Part shown: in pieces, positions 1-8,163 of the stretch
Layout: the number at the start of each line of letters is the position of its first letter
Position numbering within the stretch: position 1 is the stretch's first letter
Source of the DNA: Rhodospirillales bacterium
GTDB taxonomy: Bacteria > Pseudomonadota > Alphaproteobacteria > Acetobacterales > Acetobacteraceae
Direction: 5' to 3'
Assembly: GCA_025352665.1 (NCBI GenBank)
Contig: JANXSM010000064.1
Span: forward strand, 1 to 64,000
Length of the DNA: 64,000 nt
Notes under the pieces: generated by a model
Seen by the model: the letters and a program-made list of their open reading frames with translations, nothing else
Databases searched by the model: none
Told to the model about the DNA's origin: nothing
Made by a program: the position numbers and the translations under genes

Positions 1-1010
1 CTTTCGCGCGTGGGACGTTGACCAGGGTTGGGTGCTTCCTCCGTCGCTGCACGACGATGCGCCGGCGGGGCACCTGGCGCATTTCGTGCGGGACACGGTG
101 CGCGAGGCGTTGGATCTGTCGGCGATCATGGGCACTTATGAGGAGAACCGCGGGCAGCCGCCCTATCACCCGGCGATGCTGATGGCGCTTCTTCTGTATG
201 ACTACAGCCGAGGCATCTATTCCAGCCGCCAACTGGCCTGCGCCTGCGAGGAGCGGGTGGACATGATGGCGGTGACCGGGCTGAACCGGCCCGACTTCCG
301 CACCATCAGCGACTTCCGCAAGCGGCATTTGCGGGCCAACGCCAGCAAGCACAAAGCAATGAGCTACCAGCGGATGCAGCAGAAGGAGCCGAGGCTTGCG
401 GGCGAGGTCCGGTCGTGGATGGAGCAGGCCGAGGCCGCCGACGCCACTGAAGATGGCCAGCACGGCCCGGACCGCCGCGGCGATGAGACGCCGGATTGGA
501 TGGCCGACAAGCAGCGCCGGCTTGCTCGCATCCGCGCCGCGATGGCCCAGCTCGAGGCCGAAGCCCGCGCCGGTCATGGCGCCCGCGACCCCGACGGCCT
601 CAGCCCGTCGTCGGGCATGCAAGAGCGCGGCAAGCGCAAGAAGCCCCGCACTCCGGTGGCGGGCGACCAGACACTGTCCACTCCCGTGCCGCCCGACCCC
701 ATTCCGCCAGATCGGGCGCAACGCAACTTCACCGACGGCGACAGCCGAATCATGCCGGGCCAGGGCGGCTTCGTGGCCGGCTACAACGGCCAGATCGCAG
801 TCGATGCCGAGAAGCCAGGTCATCGTCGCGCTGGGCGAGGCAGCGGAGGAAGTGTCGGGCGATACCGGTTTTGCCAGCGAGGCCAATCTGCACGCAATGG
901 ATGCGCGCGGGATCGAGCCCTATCTGTGCCCCAGCCGGATGCCCCACGGCTCAACCGACCCCGAAGCCGGGCGAGTCCTCAAACGCGCACCGCGCATGCA
1001 CTTGCAATGA
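1..1010 (+). pseudogene. Degraded IS1182-like transposase
   Basis: This is a broken transposase of the IS1182 type. The N-terminal part reads from 32 and carries the family hallmarks YHPAMLMALLLYDYSRGIYSSR and FRTISDFRKRH. It then jumps straight to ANASKHKAMSYQRM, so the stretch that normally lies between these motifs has been deleted in frame. The reading frame is lost near 815: GYNGQIAVDAE is in one frame, while QVIVALGEAAEEVSGDTGFASEANL continues in another, again with an internal deletion. The C-terminal catalytic half is missing after about 1010. The element begins at or before the window edge, so its left terminal repeat cannot be judged. It cannot encode an active enzyme. Confidence 0.85.
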
Positions 1011-1126
1011 TGCGCGACCGAGAGGCCGCTCTGCAATCAGCAGCAACGTCTCAAACGGAGCCCTTACCCATTCTGGGACAGGCCTAGGGCCTGATCGCTT
1101 CTGGTAGGCGAAGCAGTCAAGCCCTA

Positions 1127-1303
1127 GTATTCTGTTTTAACAAGCAGTTTTATCGCACGGTTGGTTCAACCTCAGGCGATATTGCTCTAGCCGGCTACAA
1201 CGTGTTCACCGAGGAGAAGCTCGATGGCAGCAAAAGCCTCGGCATTGCCCTGAACATGGACTACCTGCGCCACAACATCATCGACGGCTTCGGCGAACCG
1301 TGA
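1127..1303 (+). pseudogene. Unrecognised C-terminal gene remnant
   Basis: An open frame without a start codon runs to a TGA at 1301-1303. Its last part reads AGYNVFTEEKLDGSKS followed by a segment ending NIIDGFGEP. Composition and codon use look like coding sequence, but there is no start or upstream domain, and it sits directly behind the transposase debris. I read it as the tail of a gene cut by the insertion or a later deletion. I do not recognise the family. Confidence 0.4.
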
Positions 1304-1325
1304 CCCGAAGCCGTGGTGGCCGAAC

Positions 1326-2498
1326 CTACCGTTCCAGGCACATGGCAACGCCCATGCCACCGCCGATGCAAAGAGTGGCCAGGCCCTTATGGGCGTTCTG
1401 GCGTTTCATCTCGTAAAGCAGCGTGGTCAGCACACGTGCCCCTGAGGCGCCGATCGGGTGCCCGATGGCGATGGCGCCACCATTGACATTGACCTTGCCG
1501 GTATCCCAGGCGAGATCCTTGTTCACCGCGCAGGCCTGGGCGGCGAAAGCTTCGTTGGCCTCGATCAGATCAAGATCATGGGCCTTCCATCCCGCGCGCT
1601 CCATGGCTTTGCGGCTGGAGGGAATCGGCCCTGTGCCCATAACGGCGGGGTCGACGCCGGCGGTGGCAAAGCTTGCGATACGCGCCAGCGGGGTCAGGCC
1701 ACGTTTGCTTGCTTCCGCCGCGGACATCACGATCAACGCCGCCGCACCGTCGTTGAGGCCCGAGGCATTGCCGGCGGTGACGGTGCCGTCCTTGCTGAAG
1801 GCCGGGCGCAGCTTGCCCATCACTTCCATGGTGCTGTCATGGCGGATGTATTCGTCGGCATCGACGGTGATGTCGCCTTTGCGGCCTTTGATCGTGACGG
1901 GTGCGATCTCATCGGCAAATTTGCCGGCCTTCTGCGCCGCTGAGGCCTTATGCTGCGAGGCCACCGCGAATTCGTCCTGCTGCTCACGGGTAATTTGGAA
2001 GGCCTTGGCCACGTTCTCGGCGGTGGCACCCATGTGGTAGCCGAAGAAGGCGTCCCACAGTCCGTCCTTGATCATGGTGTCGATGAAATCGAGGTTGCCC
2101 ATCTTGGTGCCGGTCCGCAGGTGGGCGGCATGCATGGACATGCTCATGCTCTCCTGGCCACCGGCCAGCACGATGCTGCTCTCGCCGGTGCGGATCTGCT
2201 GGGCGGCGAGGGCAACGGCACGCAGGCCCGAGCCGCACACTTGGTTAATGCCGAAGGCGGTCCTGCCGTCGGGAATGCCCGCGATCCGCGCCGCCTGGCG
2301 CGCGGGGTTCTGGCCCTGCCCCGCGGTGAGCACCTGGCCGAGGATCACCTCGTCGATATCTCCGGGCTCCAGCCCGGCACGGGTAATGGCGGCCCGGATG
2401 GCAGTGGCGCCGAGTATATGGGCTGGCACAGAAGCGAACGCCCCGTTGAAGCTGCCGACCGGCGTACGGGCCGCGGATACGATAACGATGTCGTCCAT
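1326..2498 (-). CDS. phaA: Acetyl-CoA C-acetyltransferase (biosynthetic thiolase)
   Basis: Condenses two acetyl-CoA to acetoacetyl-CoA, the first step of polyhydroxybutyrate synthesis; it can also run in the thiolytic direction. The 390-residue protein has the full thiolase fold, with the acylated cysteine at residue 88 (NQVCGSG), the GHPIG histidine motif and the C-terminal CIGGGMG cysteine. The length is normal for the family. The symbol phaA is inferred from other PHA genes nearby (synthase-like gene at 5.3 kb, phaR at 6.8 kb, phaB at 21.8 kb). An atoB-type catabolic role is possible. It is monocistronic as far as can be seen, with a REP-like palindrome just upstream. Confidence 0.93.
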   Translation of the reverse strand: MDDIVIVSAARTPVGSFNGAFASVPAHILGATAIRAAITRAGLEPGDIDEVILGQVLTAGQGQNPARQAARIAGIPDGRTAFGINQVCGSGLRAVALAAQQIRTGESSIVLAGGQESMSMSMHAAHLRTGTKMGNLDFIDTMIKDGLWDAFFGYHMGATAENVAKAFQITREQQDEFAVASQHKASAAQKAGKFADEIAPVTIKGRKGDITVDADEYIRHDSTMEVMGKLRPAFSKDGTVTAGNASGLNDGAAALIVMSAAEASKRGLTPLARIASFATAGVDPAVMGTGPIPSSRKAMERAGWKAHDLDLIEANEAFAAQACAVNKDLAWDTGKVNVNGGAIAIGHPIGASGARVLTTLLYEMKRQNAHKGLATLCIGGGMGVAMCLER

Positions 2499-2559
2499 TC
2501 TGGCTCTCCCTGCGGATCACGTTCCGCTTACCAACACACTAGGCTTTCAGGGCATGCGG

Positions 2560-2600
2560 GGTCTAGAGCGTGATCACCGAAAGGTCTGAATCACGCGATA
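2560..2600. repeat. REP-like palindrome (AGCGTGAT ... ATCACGC)
   Basis: AGCGTGAT at 2567-2574 pairs with ATCACGC at 2590-2596 around a 15-base loop, and the unit is preceded by CTAG. The same AGCGTGAT core recurs in the longer hairpin at 35405-35454, so it is probably a dispersed intergenic palindrome of this genome. It lies between the divergently separated phaA and anti-sigma genes. Confidence 0.5.
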
Positions 2601-2650
2601 AAACAATGAGCTAGACCGGAATGACGGCTGACAGGCGACGTAATTCCGCT

Positions 2651-3379
2651 CTAGCGCGCCGCGTTCCATGCTGCCTGAAAGCCTCTCAGATCTGCCGTGG
2701 TGACATCGCTGACGGCGATCAGCGTCATGTCGCCCTTCGTCCAGGCGAGGGTGTTGTAACCGTCGAGGGTCATAGTACCGGCGAGGCTACCGCCGGTTTT
2801 GGGAACCACGAACAGGTCGATCATATGACGGTCGCGACCGTACACGAGTACGGCCGCTGGCCGGCGGCCGAGATAGTCGAGGCGGCCACCGAGAAGGGGA
2901 AAGCCTTGCTGGGCCAGGTCAACCACCGGCGGCGCGAAGTCGATGCGTCCGTCGAACCAGGGCTTCACGACATGCTGGTTGGAGGTGGCGACATCGAGCA
3001 GATGGCCCGGCTGCAGGGCGCGGATGTGCAACGCCACCGCCTGGTCGAGCAGCGGGTCGGGCGTGGCGCGGGGCAATATCAGCAGCAGAATGGCGGCGAT
3101 GGCGAGGCCGCCGGCCATCGCATATGCGGGTCGCCGCCAGGGCCGGGGTTTCGGCTTCAAGCGCGACATCAGGAACTGGCGCAAGGCGTCCGGCGCCTGT
3201 TCGGGCGTGATCTCGCCGCGCAGCTGCACACGCAGGTTCAACAGGTCGCGACGCAGCGCGGCGCAGCTTGGGCAGGTCTGCAGATGGGCGGTCAGCGCAG
3301 CGGTGGCGGCCACGTCGAGCTCACCGTCGAGCTCGGCCTGGATCAGCAGATGGCGGCCTTGGCAGTCGGCCAGAGTCAT
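2651..3379 (-). CDS. Membrane-anchored anti-sigma factor (zinc-finger type)
   Basis: The 242-residue protein starts with a zinc-binding anti-sigma motif (H32, C36, C39 in AHLQTCPSC), which normally grips the partner ECF sigma factor. A single hydrophobic helix follows at about residues 80-103, then a periplasmic domain of about 135 residues. The chosen ATG overlaps the stop of the sigma gene (ATGA), so the two are translationally coupled. A longer frame upstream would run inside the sigma gene and has no support. The signal sensed by the periplasmic part is unknown; the cupredoxin and phosphoesterase genes of the same operon hint at an oxidative or metal stress. Confidence 0.85.
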   Translation of the reverse strand: MTLADCQGRHLLIQAELDGELDVAATAALTAHLQTCPSCAALRRDLLNLRVQLRGEITPEQAPDALRQFLMSRLKPKPRPWRRPAYAMAGGLAIAAILLLILPRATPDPLLDQAVALHIRALQPGHLLDVATSNQHVVKPWFDGRIDFAPPVVDLAQQGFPLLGGRLDYLGRRPAAVLVYGRDRHMIDLFVVPKTGGSLAGTMTLDGYNTLAWTKGDMTLIAVSDVTTADLRGFQAAWNAAR

Positions 3380-3921
3380 GCGGTCTTGTCCTTTGCGGTC
3401 TTGCCCCCAGCCGGGGGCGCCGGTCTCTCCAGCAGAATCTGGCGGGCCTGCCACAGCCGCGACATCACCGTGCCCATGGGAACGCCGGTGATTGCGGCGA
3501 TGTCGCGGTACGACATCTCCTCGAACTCACGCAGCACGATGGCCTCGCGCAGTCCCGTGGGCAGGGCTGCGACGCGCTCGGCCAGCGTGGCATGGGCCTC
3601 GGTCTGCTGCAGCACCGCCTCGGGCGAGGCGGCGAGGTCCACGAGATTGGCGTGGGCCCCGCTCTCGGTGGTGTCGAGCTGGTCTTCGGCCCGCCGCGCC
3701 AGGCTGCTGCTTCGGTTGACCGCCGTGTTGCGCACGATCCGCAGCAGCCAGGCCCGCCCATCGCCGCCGCGGAACGAGGCGAAGTAGGTGAGGGCGCGCA
3801 CCAACGAGTCCTGCACGACATCCTCGGCGGCGGCCGGCTCGCGCACCAGCCAGCGGGCCAACCGCCAGGCGGCGTCGAGATGCGGGAGCACGGTGCGCGC
3901 GAAGCCATCGTCATCCGACAT
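3376..3921 (-). CDS. ECF-type RNA polymerase sigma factor
   Basis: The 181-residue protein has sigma region 2 in the first half (AEDVVQDSLVRAL, WLLRIVRNTAVN) and region 4 helix-turn-helix near residues 120-165 (LREAIVLREFEEMSYRDIA, then GTVMSRLWQAR). It is the usual size for an extracytoplasmic function sigma factor. The stop codon overlaps the anti-sigma start. Upstream in the same direction lie a cupredoxin and a metallophosphoesterase, which are probably part of its regulon or sensing circuit. No sequence motif identifies its promoter targets. Confidence 0.92.
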   Translation of the reverse strand: MSDDDGFARTVLPHLDAAWRLARWLVREPAAAEDVVQDSLVRALTYFASFRGGDGRAWLLRIVRNTAVNRSSSLARRAEDQLDTTESGAHANLVDLAASPEAVLQQTEAHATLAERVAALPTGLREAIVLREFEEMSYRDIAAITGVPMGTVMSRLWQARQILLERPAPPAGGKTAKDKTA

Positions 3922-3944
3922 GCACGGCCACGGTCAGCATGGAG

Positions 3945-4277
3945 TCACTGGACCTCGATCTCGCCCCGCATGTGCGGATGCAGCGAGCAGAAATAGGCGA
4001 AGGTGCCAGCCGTGTCGAACATGCGGGTGAAGCTTTCGTCGGAATCAAGCACCGGAGAGCGAAATGAATCAGCACCGCCGGCATAGACGATGGTGTGGGG
4101 GATATCGTCATGGTTGGTGAGGCGGACGGTGGTGCCAACGGGCACCACCAGGCGCTGCGGAACGAAGGCGAAGTTTTCGATATACACCCCGGCCGTTGCG
4201 GCTGCTGCAGCACGAAGCCGCAACAATGCTACGGCAGCGGAGGCGGCGAGGCCTGCGATCTGACGACGTTGCAACAT
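3945..4277 (-). CDS. Exported cupredoxin (plastocyanin-like copper protein)
   Basis: A 110-residue protein with an N-terminal export signal (about residues 1-28, positively charged start then Ala-rich core) and one cupredoxin domain. Type I copper ligands are visible: H61 in IPHTI and C97, H100 and M103 in the CSLHPHM motif. It probably acts as a small periplasmic electron carrier or copper binder. The start lies 3 bases after the phosphoesterase stop, and the sigma gene follows 23 bases on, so all four genes look like one operon. Confidence 0.85.
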   Translation of the reverse strand: MLQRRQIAGLAASAAVALLRLRAAAAATAGVYIENFAFVPQRLVVPVGTTVRLTNHDDIPHTIVYAGGADSFRSPVLDSDESFTRMFDTAGTFAYFCSLHPHMRGEIEVQ

Positions 4278-4280
4278 GGA

Positions 4281-5207
4281 TCAGGCTCCGAGCGGCGTGT
4301 CGATGATGGCGAGGCTGGATTGGCCGGGCACGAGGCTGACACTGGCAACTCCAAGCACGGAGCGCAGTTGGCCGGCCGGCACCTTCATCGGCCCCGGACT
4401 GGGTGCGGTGCCCGGCGCGGGCTGTGGGAAGGCGGTGGAACGAGCGGTGTGGAAGGCAACGTGCCCCTCGACCTTCTGAATAACCTGGTGAATATGGCCG
4501 TTCAGCACGGTGACTGAGCCGAAACGGGCCAGTGCCGTCAGCGCACGGGCGGCGTCCGCGGTGCCCCAGCCCCATTCAGGCGCCACCGTCCACAGCGGAA
4601 TGTGGGCGAACACCACAACCGGCTGGCTGGCCGCGCGAGACTTCAGGTCGGCTTCGAACCAAGCGAGCTGGGTGTCACCCAGCGCGCCCATGCCGCCGGC
4701 GCTGAGCTGGCCGACGTTGTTGAGCCCGATGAAATGCACACCCTCCTGGTCGAAACTGAAATAGCCGCCATCAGGCTGGCCCTTCTGAAAACGCTGGGCA
4801 AACCCGTACGCGTTCTCGTCGAGGATGTCGTGCTCGCCGGGAACGGTAAAGGCCTGCAGCCCTGTGGAGCCCATGATCTGGGAGGCGGCGTCGAACTCGG
4901 CGGATTTGGAGAGATGGCTGACGTCGCCGGTATGGATCATGAAGCGCGGCTTCTGCGGCATGGCCCGCACCTCGTCGCAGGCAAGTTGGAAGGTGCCAGA
5001 TGTGTCCATGTTGGGATCGCGGGCAAAACCGAGATGGCTGTCGCTGACCTGCGCGAAGGTGAAGGCGGTGGTGTCGGCGGCGGCGGCGGAGATCAGGCTG
5101 CCGCGCGGAATGCCGCCGATGACGGACCAGAGCACGCCGCCTCCGGCCCAGCGCATGCACTCAAGTGCTGCCTCGCGACGTGTTACGTTATCGGCTTGAT
5201 CGGTCAT
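4281..5207 (-). CDS. Calcineurin-like metallophosphoesterase, probably exported
   Basis: A 308-residue protein with the metal-binding motifs of calcineurin-like phosphoesterases in order: DSHLG, GDVSH, GEHD, and GHIHQ near the C-terminus. An N-terminal TRREAAL stretch followed by a hydrophobic segment looks like a twin-arginine export signal. The ATG at 5207 is preceded by AGGAG at good spacing; an upstream in-frame start would add an unlikely 39 residues. It is first in the apparent operon with the cupredoxin, sigma and anti-sigma genes. The substrate is unknown. Confidence 0.85.
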   Translation of the reverse strand: MTDQADNVTRREAALECMRWAGGGVLWSVIGGIPRGSLISAAAADTTAFTFAQVSDSHLGFARDPNMDTSGTFQLACDEVRAMPQKPRFMIHTGDVSHLSKSAEFDAASQIMGSTGLQAFTVPGEHDILDENAYGFAQRFQKGQPDGGYFSFDQEGVHFIGLNNVGQLSAGGMGALGDTQLAWFEADLKSRAASQPVVVFAHIPLWTVAPEWGWGTADAARALTALARFGSVTVLNGHIHQVIQKVEGHVAFHTARSTAFPQPAPGTAPSPGPMKVPAGQLRSVLGVASVSLVPGQSSLAIIDTPLGA

Positions 5208-5259
5208 GGATCGGCTCCTGGTTCGAGGGACTGTCCTCAAGACCGGGGCGGGCGACGGT

Positions 5260-6438
5260 TTATTCGCGACCGCCGACAGATTTCGCCCACTCCGCCAATG
5301 GCTGCCACAGCACCGCCTCGGCATTGCCGCCGGCGACCATGCCGATATGCCCTGCCGCCGGGTGGATCACCGTGGCGTCGGGTAACGCGGCGGCCAGCGG
5401 CAGGGCGCTTTCGGGCGGCACGATACGGTCGCGGCCGGGCACGGCCACGAAGCTCGGCATGCACACCAAGGTTGGATCGACCGCAGCTCCGCCGACCATC
5501 CATTCGCCGTGCGCCGGCGTGTTGCGGCCATACCAGCCGCCCAGGCAGTCGCGCGCAACCGGGGCTGCCAGAGGCACGCCGTCGTTCAGCCAGTCCTCGA
5601 TCAGCACGAACTGGCGGGCCCGGCCGCTTGTCTGGTCGGCGGTGGCGAAGCCGCGGTATTTGTTGCCGACACCCTGCGGATCGCCGACCGAGAACAAGGC
5701 CTGCAGCGTGTCGATCGGCAGGCTGCCGGACATTGCCATCACCGGCTCCATCGCCTCCAGCACCTGCTTGCAGGCATCTGCCAGGGAGGGATCGCCGGCC
5801 TGAAAATTCCACGGCGTCGCCAGTAGCGCCAATGCCTTGACGTCCTCCGCCTGGCGCTGTGCCGCGGCCATGGCGAGCAGACCGCCCATGCAATAGCCGG
5901 CGAGCACCAGCCGGCTCCGCAGCCGCCCTCGCAGAAAGCCGATGGCGCGCGCCAGTCGGCCAGTGATCAGCGCGTCGAGGTCGAGTTGCCGTTCGATCTC
6001 ACCTGGCCAGCCCCAGTCCAGCAACACCACACGCAGGCCGGAGCGGGCGAGGAAGCGCACCATCGAACGATCGCTCGAAAGGTCCAGCACGTAACCGCGG
6101 TTGATCAGGCTGGGCACCAGCAGCAGCACCGGTCCGGTGCCGCCGTAGTCAAGCAGCCGCGAACCGCCTTCGCACCAGATTGCCGGAGGGTCCGTCACAT
6201 CGCGGATTGCGGGGTGTCTGCGGTAGGCGGCGATCCCAGAGAGCAACGCGGCGTCGATCGGCGGCGGTTCAAACGGATTTGCGAGGCTTCCGCTTTGGCA
6301 CAGCCGGGCGATCCAATGCGTCCAGTCGTCGTTCAAGCGCGGCCACGTGTTGGGCGAGCCGTTGGATTTCAAGGTCGCGAGCATCAGGTGCAGCAGCAGC
6401 GGCCGCGGTCCCCTGCGCAGCCCCGGCCTGGGCTGCAT
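5260..6438 (-). CDS. phaC: Poly(3-hydroxyalkanoate) synthase-like alpha/beta hydrolase
   Basis: A 392-residue protein with the PHA synthase version of the lipase box, GYCMGG, so the nucleophile is a cysteine (C183). A downstream Asp (GRDRIVPP) and His (AAGHIG) complete the triad. Length and the preceding small PhaE-like gene resemble two-subunit class III synthases. It would polymerise 3-hydroxyacyl-CoA on the granule surface. The start at 6438 keeps the N-terminal GLRRGPRPLLLHL segment, which I recognise from homologues, and has GAAGG upstream. This makes the gene overlap the upstream gene by about 170 bases in another frame. A PHA depolymerase or other hydrolase role is less likely given the cysteine. 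Confidence 0.72.
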   Translation of the reverse strand: MQPRPGLRRGPRPLLLHLMLATLKSNGSPNTWPRLNDDWTHWIARLCQSGSLANPFEPPPIDAALLSGIAAYRRHPAIRDVTDPPAIWCEGGSRLLDYGGTGPVLLLVPSLINRGYVLDLSSDRSMVRFLARSGLRVVLLDWGWPGEIERQLDLDALITGRLARAIGFLRGRLRSRLVLAGYCMGGLLAMAAAQRQAEDVKALALLATPWNFQAGDPSLADACKQVLEAMEPVMAMSGSLPIDTLQALFSVGDPQGVGNKYRGFATADQTSGRARQFVLIEDWLNDGVPLAAPVARDCLGGWYGRNTPAHGEWMVGGAAVDPTLVCMPSFVAVPGRDRIVPPESALPLAAALPDATVIHPAAGHIGMVAGGNAEAVLWQPLAEWAKSVGGRE

Positions 6439-6697
6439 GTCTGTCGGGCCTTCGTCCATCCATTTTCTCCTCCGGCGTGCCATTCAGCAGCGAGGTCGGC
6501 TGCCATGCGGCCGCGAGGGCACTGAACAGTTTTGCGCTTGCCGCGGTGCCCTCGGCCAGCTGTCGATCGACTGCCATGGCGGCCAGCTCGCTCTGCCAGA
6601 TCGTCGTCCAATCATGCCAGACCGACAGTATATCCTGGAGCGGCGCCTGGCCCCCCGGTGGTCCGCCCTTTGGTGGTTTACCGATATCCACACCCAT
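6269..6697 (-). CDS. Small PhaE/phasin-like PHA synthase partner
   Basis: A 142-residue protein, or 160 if the ATG at 6751 is used; 6697 is preferred because AAGAAGG precedes it. It has a Trp-rich helical segment (LSVWHDWTTIW) and, near the C-terminus, a heptad coiled coil (IQRLAQHVAALERRLDAL) followed by a basic tail. Class III PhaE subunits end in a similar coiled coil, and the gene is directly upstream of and overlapping the PHA synthase-like gene. Function as a synthase subunit or granule protein is inferred from position and shape, since sequence identity to PhaE cannot be tested here. It is divergent from phaR. Confidence 0.5.
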   Translation of the reverse strand: MGVDIGKPPKGGPPGGQAPLQDILSVWHDWTTIWQSELAAMAVDRQLAEGTAASAKLFSALAAAWQPTSLLNGTPEEKMDGRRPDRHAAQAGAAQGTAAAAAAPDARDLEIQRLAQHVAALERRLDALDRPAVPKRKPRKSV

Positions 6698-6774
6698 AAG
6701 CCTTCTTTGACTGAGCGAGAAAGATACGCCAGACGAGGAAGAATCTGCCATGATTGGCAGCTCGGTCGAGCATG

Positions 6775-6800
6775 CTATGCTTTACACCGCAATGCAGTGA
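6775..6800. promoter_or_regulatory. Possible PhaR autoregulatory site
   Basis: A TGC-rich stretch (GCAATGCAG at about 6790-6798) lies between the divergent phaE-like and phaR genes, just ahead of the phaR ribosome binding site. PhaR proteins of other bacteria bind TGC/GCA-rich dyads upstream of phaR and phasin genes. The assignment is an inference from place and composition only. Confidence 0.25.
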
Positions 6801-6807
6801 GGGTCCG

Positions 6808-7428
6808 ATGTCGCAGTCAGCACAGCCTGCCGCCACCGACGTCGACATGCAGCCGGTGGTCGTCAAGAAATACGCCAACCGAAGGCTCTACAACACGGAA
6901 AGCTCAAGCTACATCACGCTCGACACGCTCGCCGAAATGGTGCGCGTCGGGCGCGACTTCGTCGTCTATGACGCCAAGACCGGTGATGACATCACCCGCA
7001 GCGTGTTGACGCAGATCATCGTGGAGGAGGAAAGCAAGGGGCGCGCCCTGCTGCCGACCGGGTTCCTGCGCCAGCTCATTGGTTTCTACGGCAACAGCAT
7101 GCAGAGCATAGTGCCGAAGTACCTGGAGGAGGCGATGACCAACTTCGCCAGCCAGCAGGAACAGATGCGCCAGGCGATGCAGCAGACCGTGGGCACGTTC
7201 TTTCCGTTCCGGGTGGATGACGTCGGTCGCCAGAACATGGCGATGATGGAACGCGCGATGAGCCTGTTCTCGCCGTTCTACCCGCCCGACGGAAAAGACA
7301 CGCCGCGGCCGACCGCCAATCAGGCAGCCAGTCAAGCGGTCGAGGAAGAGATCACGGCGTTGCGCAGCGAGGTCGACTCTCTGCGTCTGCAACTTGCGGC
7401 GGCCAAGGCGGAGACGCACGGCGAATAG
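6808..7428 (+). CDS. phaR: Polyhydroxyalkanoate synthesis repressor PhaR
   Basis: A 206-residue protein with the PHB/PHA accumulation regulator DNA-binding domain at about residues 14-75 (VKKYANRRLYNTESS, then ITLDTLAEMV). A second PHB-accumulation domain follows (LLPTGFLRQLIGFYGNSMQ), with a C-terminal coiled coil (EEEITALRSEVDSLRLQL). PhaR binds both DNA and PHA granules and de-represses phasin and pha genes as granules form. The ATG at 6808 follows GTGAGGG; an upstream in-frame ATG would add 18 poor residues. It faces the phaE/phaC-like pair head to head, which supports their link to PHA. Confidence 0.95.
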   Translation: MSQSAQPAATDVDMQPVVVKKYANRRLYNTESSSYITLDTLAEMVRVGRDFVVYDAKTGDDITRSVLTQIIVEEESKGRALLPTGFLRQLIGFYGNSMQSIVPKYLEEAMTNFASQQEQMRQAMQQTVGTFFPFRVDDVGRQNMAMMERAMSLFSPFYPPDGKDTPRPTANQAASQAVEEEITALRSEVDSLRLQLAAAKAETHGE

Positions 7429-7440
7429 AGAGGCGTTCGC

Positions 7441-7965
7441 TCAGCTGCCAGATTGGGCGCGCAGCTCGCGGGCACGGGCGAGCACCTTGTTCTCGACTTC
7501 GCTGGTGGTGGTCTGGCTGACCGGTGCGTCGACCCATTGGCCGTTCTGCTGAACCTGACGAAACAGCGCGACCCGAACGCCATCGGCGCGCAACTGGCGG
7601 CCGAGGATATAGGCGGTTGCCTTGAAGCGCTCACCGTTTGCGGACGGCGGCTGGTACCAGTCGGTGATGATGACGCCGCCGAACGGATCGGCCGAGGACA
7701 GCGGCATGAAGGAGAGCGTGTCGAGCGCGCCGCGCCACAGATAGGCGTTCACGCCCAGGCCGGTCGCACCTGTGTCCTGAGCCGCTTTGCCGCCACCGAA
7801 ATTCAGCAACGATCCCGAACGGTCGCCTGAAACTGACGTCTCGCGCGACTGGTTGTACGAGGGATCGTTGTATTCGGTCATCGCCACCTCGCGACTCTTG
7901 CTGCAAGCGGCCAACGCCAGGGGCACCAGGGCGAAACATGAGACGATCCGCAGACGATACAGCAT
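7441..7965 (-). CDS. DUF3576 family lipoprotein
   Basis: A 174-residue protein that begins with a lipoprotein signal (hydrophobic core VSCFALVPLALAAC with the lipid-attachment Cys at about residue 20). It continues with the DUF3576 domain (GLGVNAYLWRGALDTLSFMPL, then DPFGGVIITDWY). Members are conserved in Alphaproteobacteria and are thought to be envelope lipoproteins; the molecular role is not established. The start at 7965 gives a clean signal peptide; upstream residues in the same frame run into repeated hairpins and are unlikely to be translated. It converges with phaR. Confidence 0.85.
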   Translation of the reverse strand: MLYRLRIVSCFALVPLALAACSKSREVAMTEYNDPSYNQSRETSVSGDRSGSLLNFGGGKAAQDTGATGLGVNAYLWRGALDTLSFMPLSSADPFGGVIITDWYQPPSANGERFKATAYILGRQLRADGVRVALFRQVQQNGQWVDAPVSQTTTSEVENKVLARARELRAQSGS

Positions 7966-7981
7966 GCTTGGCCCGTTCAAC

Positions 7982-8048
7982 AAAAAAGCGTCAACGCGCA
8001 GGTACGTTGTCCGTTTGGCAAAAAACGTCAACGCGCAGGCGCGTTGTC
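7982..8048 (-). repeat. Two tandem hairpin plus T-tract units
   Basis: CGTCAACGCGCAGG followed by TACGTTGTC or GCGCGTTGTC occurs at 7989-8011 and 8026-8048, a 37-base period. Read on the minus strand, each copy forms a hairpin (perfect in the second: CAACGCG, loop, CGCGTTG) followed by six T residues. They sit between the porin terminator and the start codon of the DUF3576 gene, so they may be back-up terminators or an attenuator in its leader. Confidence 0.55.
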
Positions 8049-8107
8049 AGGCGTGGCACCGGTCGTAGCGCAATCTCCCGGCGTCGCCAAGCAGGGGGTT
8101 TTTCACA

Positions 8108-8140
8108 ACAAAAAAAAGGGCGGTGGAAAACCACCGCCCC
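8108..8140 (-). terminator. Rho-independent terminator of porin 1
   Basis: On the minus strand a perfect 9-base-pair stem (GGGCGGTGG / CCACCGCCC) with a TTTT loop is followed by eight or more T residues. It lies 24 bases after the porin stop. Confidence 0.9.
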
Positions 8141-8163
8141 CTCTCGTAGCAACTGGCAGAAAC

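Noticed and set aside
396-1107. Long open frames overlapping the transposase in other frames
   Set aside because: One carries the frameshifted transposase part (831-1010); the remainder is Arg/Pro-rich shadow sequence typical of high-GC DNA.
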